Assembly: GCF_003854895.1 (NCBI RefSeq)
Contig: NZ_CP033966.1
Span: 5,642,001-5,706,000 of the forward strand
DNA from: Pigmentiphaga sp. H8
Lineage (GTDB): Bacteria > Pseudomonadota > Gammaproteobacteria > Burkholderiales > Burkholderiaceae_B
Length of the DNA: 64,000 bases
Direction: 5' to 3'
Shown one piece after another: positions 63,387 through 64,000 of the stretch (the stretch's first letter is position 1; each line of letters begins with the position of its first letter). The notes below the pieces were generated by a model. That model was not told the origin of the DNA. It did no database searches and was given only the letters and a program-made list of their open reading frames with translations. Position numbers and translations under genes: made by a program.

Positions 63387-64000
63387 TCAAAACTGCATGG
63401 TGACGCTGAGCCGCGCGGTGCGGCCCGGCGCCGGCACCAGCCCGAGGCTGAGCGCATCGAGGTAGTAGCGGTCGGTCAGGTTGTCGATGTTGAAATCGAC
63501 GCTGACCCGGTCGTTGATGCGGTAGCTCGCGAACAGGTCCCAGATCTGGTAGCCGTGCCACGGCACGACGGCGTTCAGGCCCTGCTGGGTGTCGTCGTTG
63601 AATTCCGGCACCTGGTTGCGCTTGCCCATGAACGTGCCGCGCAGGCCCATGGTCAGCCGCCGGTCCAGCAGGCGCACCCCGGCGGTGGCCGAGGCGTGCC
63701 AGTTCGGCGGAATCATGTTGTTGACGTAGCTGTTGGCGATGCCGTAGTCGGTGCAGGTGTAGCGCCGGTAGCTGCCGAAATGGCAGGTCTCGATGAAGGT
63801 GTACCGGGTGGCGCCGCCGCTGATGAAGAACGTGCCGGCGTCATACGAACCCGACAGCTCGAAGCCGTGGAAGCTCACGCTCTCGATGTTGCGCAGGCTG
63901 AAGAACTGCTTGCCCGAGCCTTCCTCCCAGGTGTTGGGAAACGTGCGCGTCAGATAGTCCCTGGTATGGTTGCGGAAGTAGGCGGCCTTCAGGCGGAACT
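63387..64000 (-). CDS. TonB-dependent outer-membrane receptor, C-terminal part
   Basis: The frame is open to the end of the window and the gene continues beyond it, so only about 204 C-terminal codons are visible. They form alternating beta strands (LKAAYFRNHTRDYLTRTFPN, TFFISGGATRYTFIE, TMGLRGTFMGKRNQVPEF, VPWHGYQIWDLFASYRINDR, VSVDFNIDNLTDRYYLDALS) and end in Phe (ARLSVTMQF), as outer-membrane barrel proteins do. LFASYRINDRVSVDFNIDNLTDRYY is the TonB receptor C-terminal signature. A CHFGSYRRYTCTDYG loop contains two Cys. The ligand cannot be read from this part. Directly upstream of the PKD lipoprotein gene. Confidence 0.9.
   Translation of the reverse strand, partial: FRLKAAYFRNHTRDYLTRTFPNTWEEGSGKQFFSLRNIESVSFHGFELSGSYDAGTFFISGGATRYTFIETCHFGSYRRYTCTDYGIANSYVNNMIPPNWHASATAGVRLLDRRLTMGLRGTFMGKRNQVPEFNDDTQQGLNAVVPWHGYQIWDLFASYRINDRVSVDFNIDNLTDRYYLDALSLGLVPAPGRTARLSVTMQF

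Noticed and set aside
1..64000. tRNA, rRNA, CRISPR arrays, insertion sequences, phage or integrase genes
   Set aside because: None were recognised on either strand; repeats seen are short operators or hairpins, and no transposase-like frame is present.

Overview
The window is GC-rich, densely packed and almost entirely catabolic. Seven periplasmic receptors of the Bug/TctC type, Liv-type ABC genes, CaiB-type CoA transferases and many small GntR/MarR/TetR regulators point to a betaproteobacterium of the Burkholderiales, most likely Alcaligenaceae (Bordetella/Achromobacter-like). This placement is inference from gene content; no rRNA or other taxonomic marker is present. I found no tRNA, rRNA, insertion sequence, phage gene, CRISPR array or replication origin, and no gene-free stretch longer than about 225 bases.

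Layout. 1-770: end of an Lrp/AsnC regulator and a MarR regulator. 795-4440 (minus): Bug receptor, Rieske oxygenase and an M24-fold protein, behind a good sigma70-type promoter. 4580-5421: small membrane protein and a doubtful micro-ORF. 5448-13772: two divergent operons for an imported carboxylic acid handled as CoA thioester (CoA transferase, oxidoreductase, Bug, enoyl-CoA hydratase on minus; acyl-CoA dehydrogenase, unknown protein, second CoA transferase, TetR on plus), with two near-identical operators over the two promoters. 13769-19742: GntR regulator with two winged-helix segments, divergent from an operon of amidohydrolase, semialdehyde dehydrogenase, cupin, tartrate/isopropylmalate-type dehydrogenase and Bug. 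19776-21536: secreted-repeat protein, ECF sigma factor and anti-sigma factor with a candidate ECF promoter.

21655-34834 (plus) is a long operon: Bug, sulfatase, GntR, SMP-30 lactonase, beta-propeller, PdxA-like dehydrogenase, enolase-superfamily sugar-acid dehydratase, AraD1/FAH-type dehydratase, aldehyde dehydrogenase, second Bug, second sulfatase and a cytochrome b561-type membrane protein. Together these look like import and desulfation (or related ester cleavage) of a sugar derivative followed by a non-phosphorylating sugar-acid route to a 2-oxo dicarboxylate. 34831-39947: VOC protein and esterase divergent from a flavin monooxygenase and MFS transporter, plus MarR. 39944-43560: formamidase-like hydrolase, Bug and a third sulfatase. 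43579-52225 (minus): gentisate-type dioxygenase, FAH hydrolase, complete Liv ABC importer, nitrilase and GntR, probably one nine-gene operon.

52433-56117 (plus): fourth sulfatase, Bug and AraC regulator. 56135-60676 (minus): dienelactone hydrolase-SnoaL fusion, ring-hydroxylating dioxygenase alpha and beta, an isochorismatase-fold protein lacking its catalytic residues, and an SDR dehydrogenase. 60790-64000 (minus): a six-repeat PKD lipoprotein behind the C-terminal part of a TonB-dependent receptor.

The most striking theme is four sulfatases each paired with its own Bug receptor, in four different gene arrangements. Three of these four receptors share a changed ligand-loop signature.
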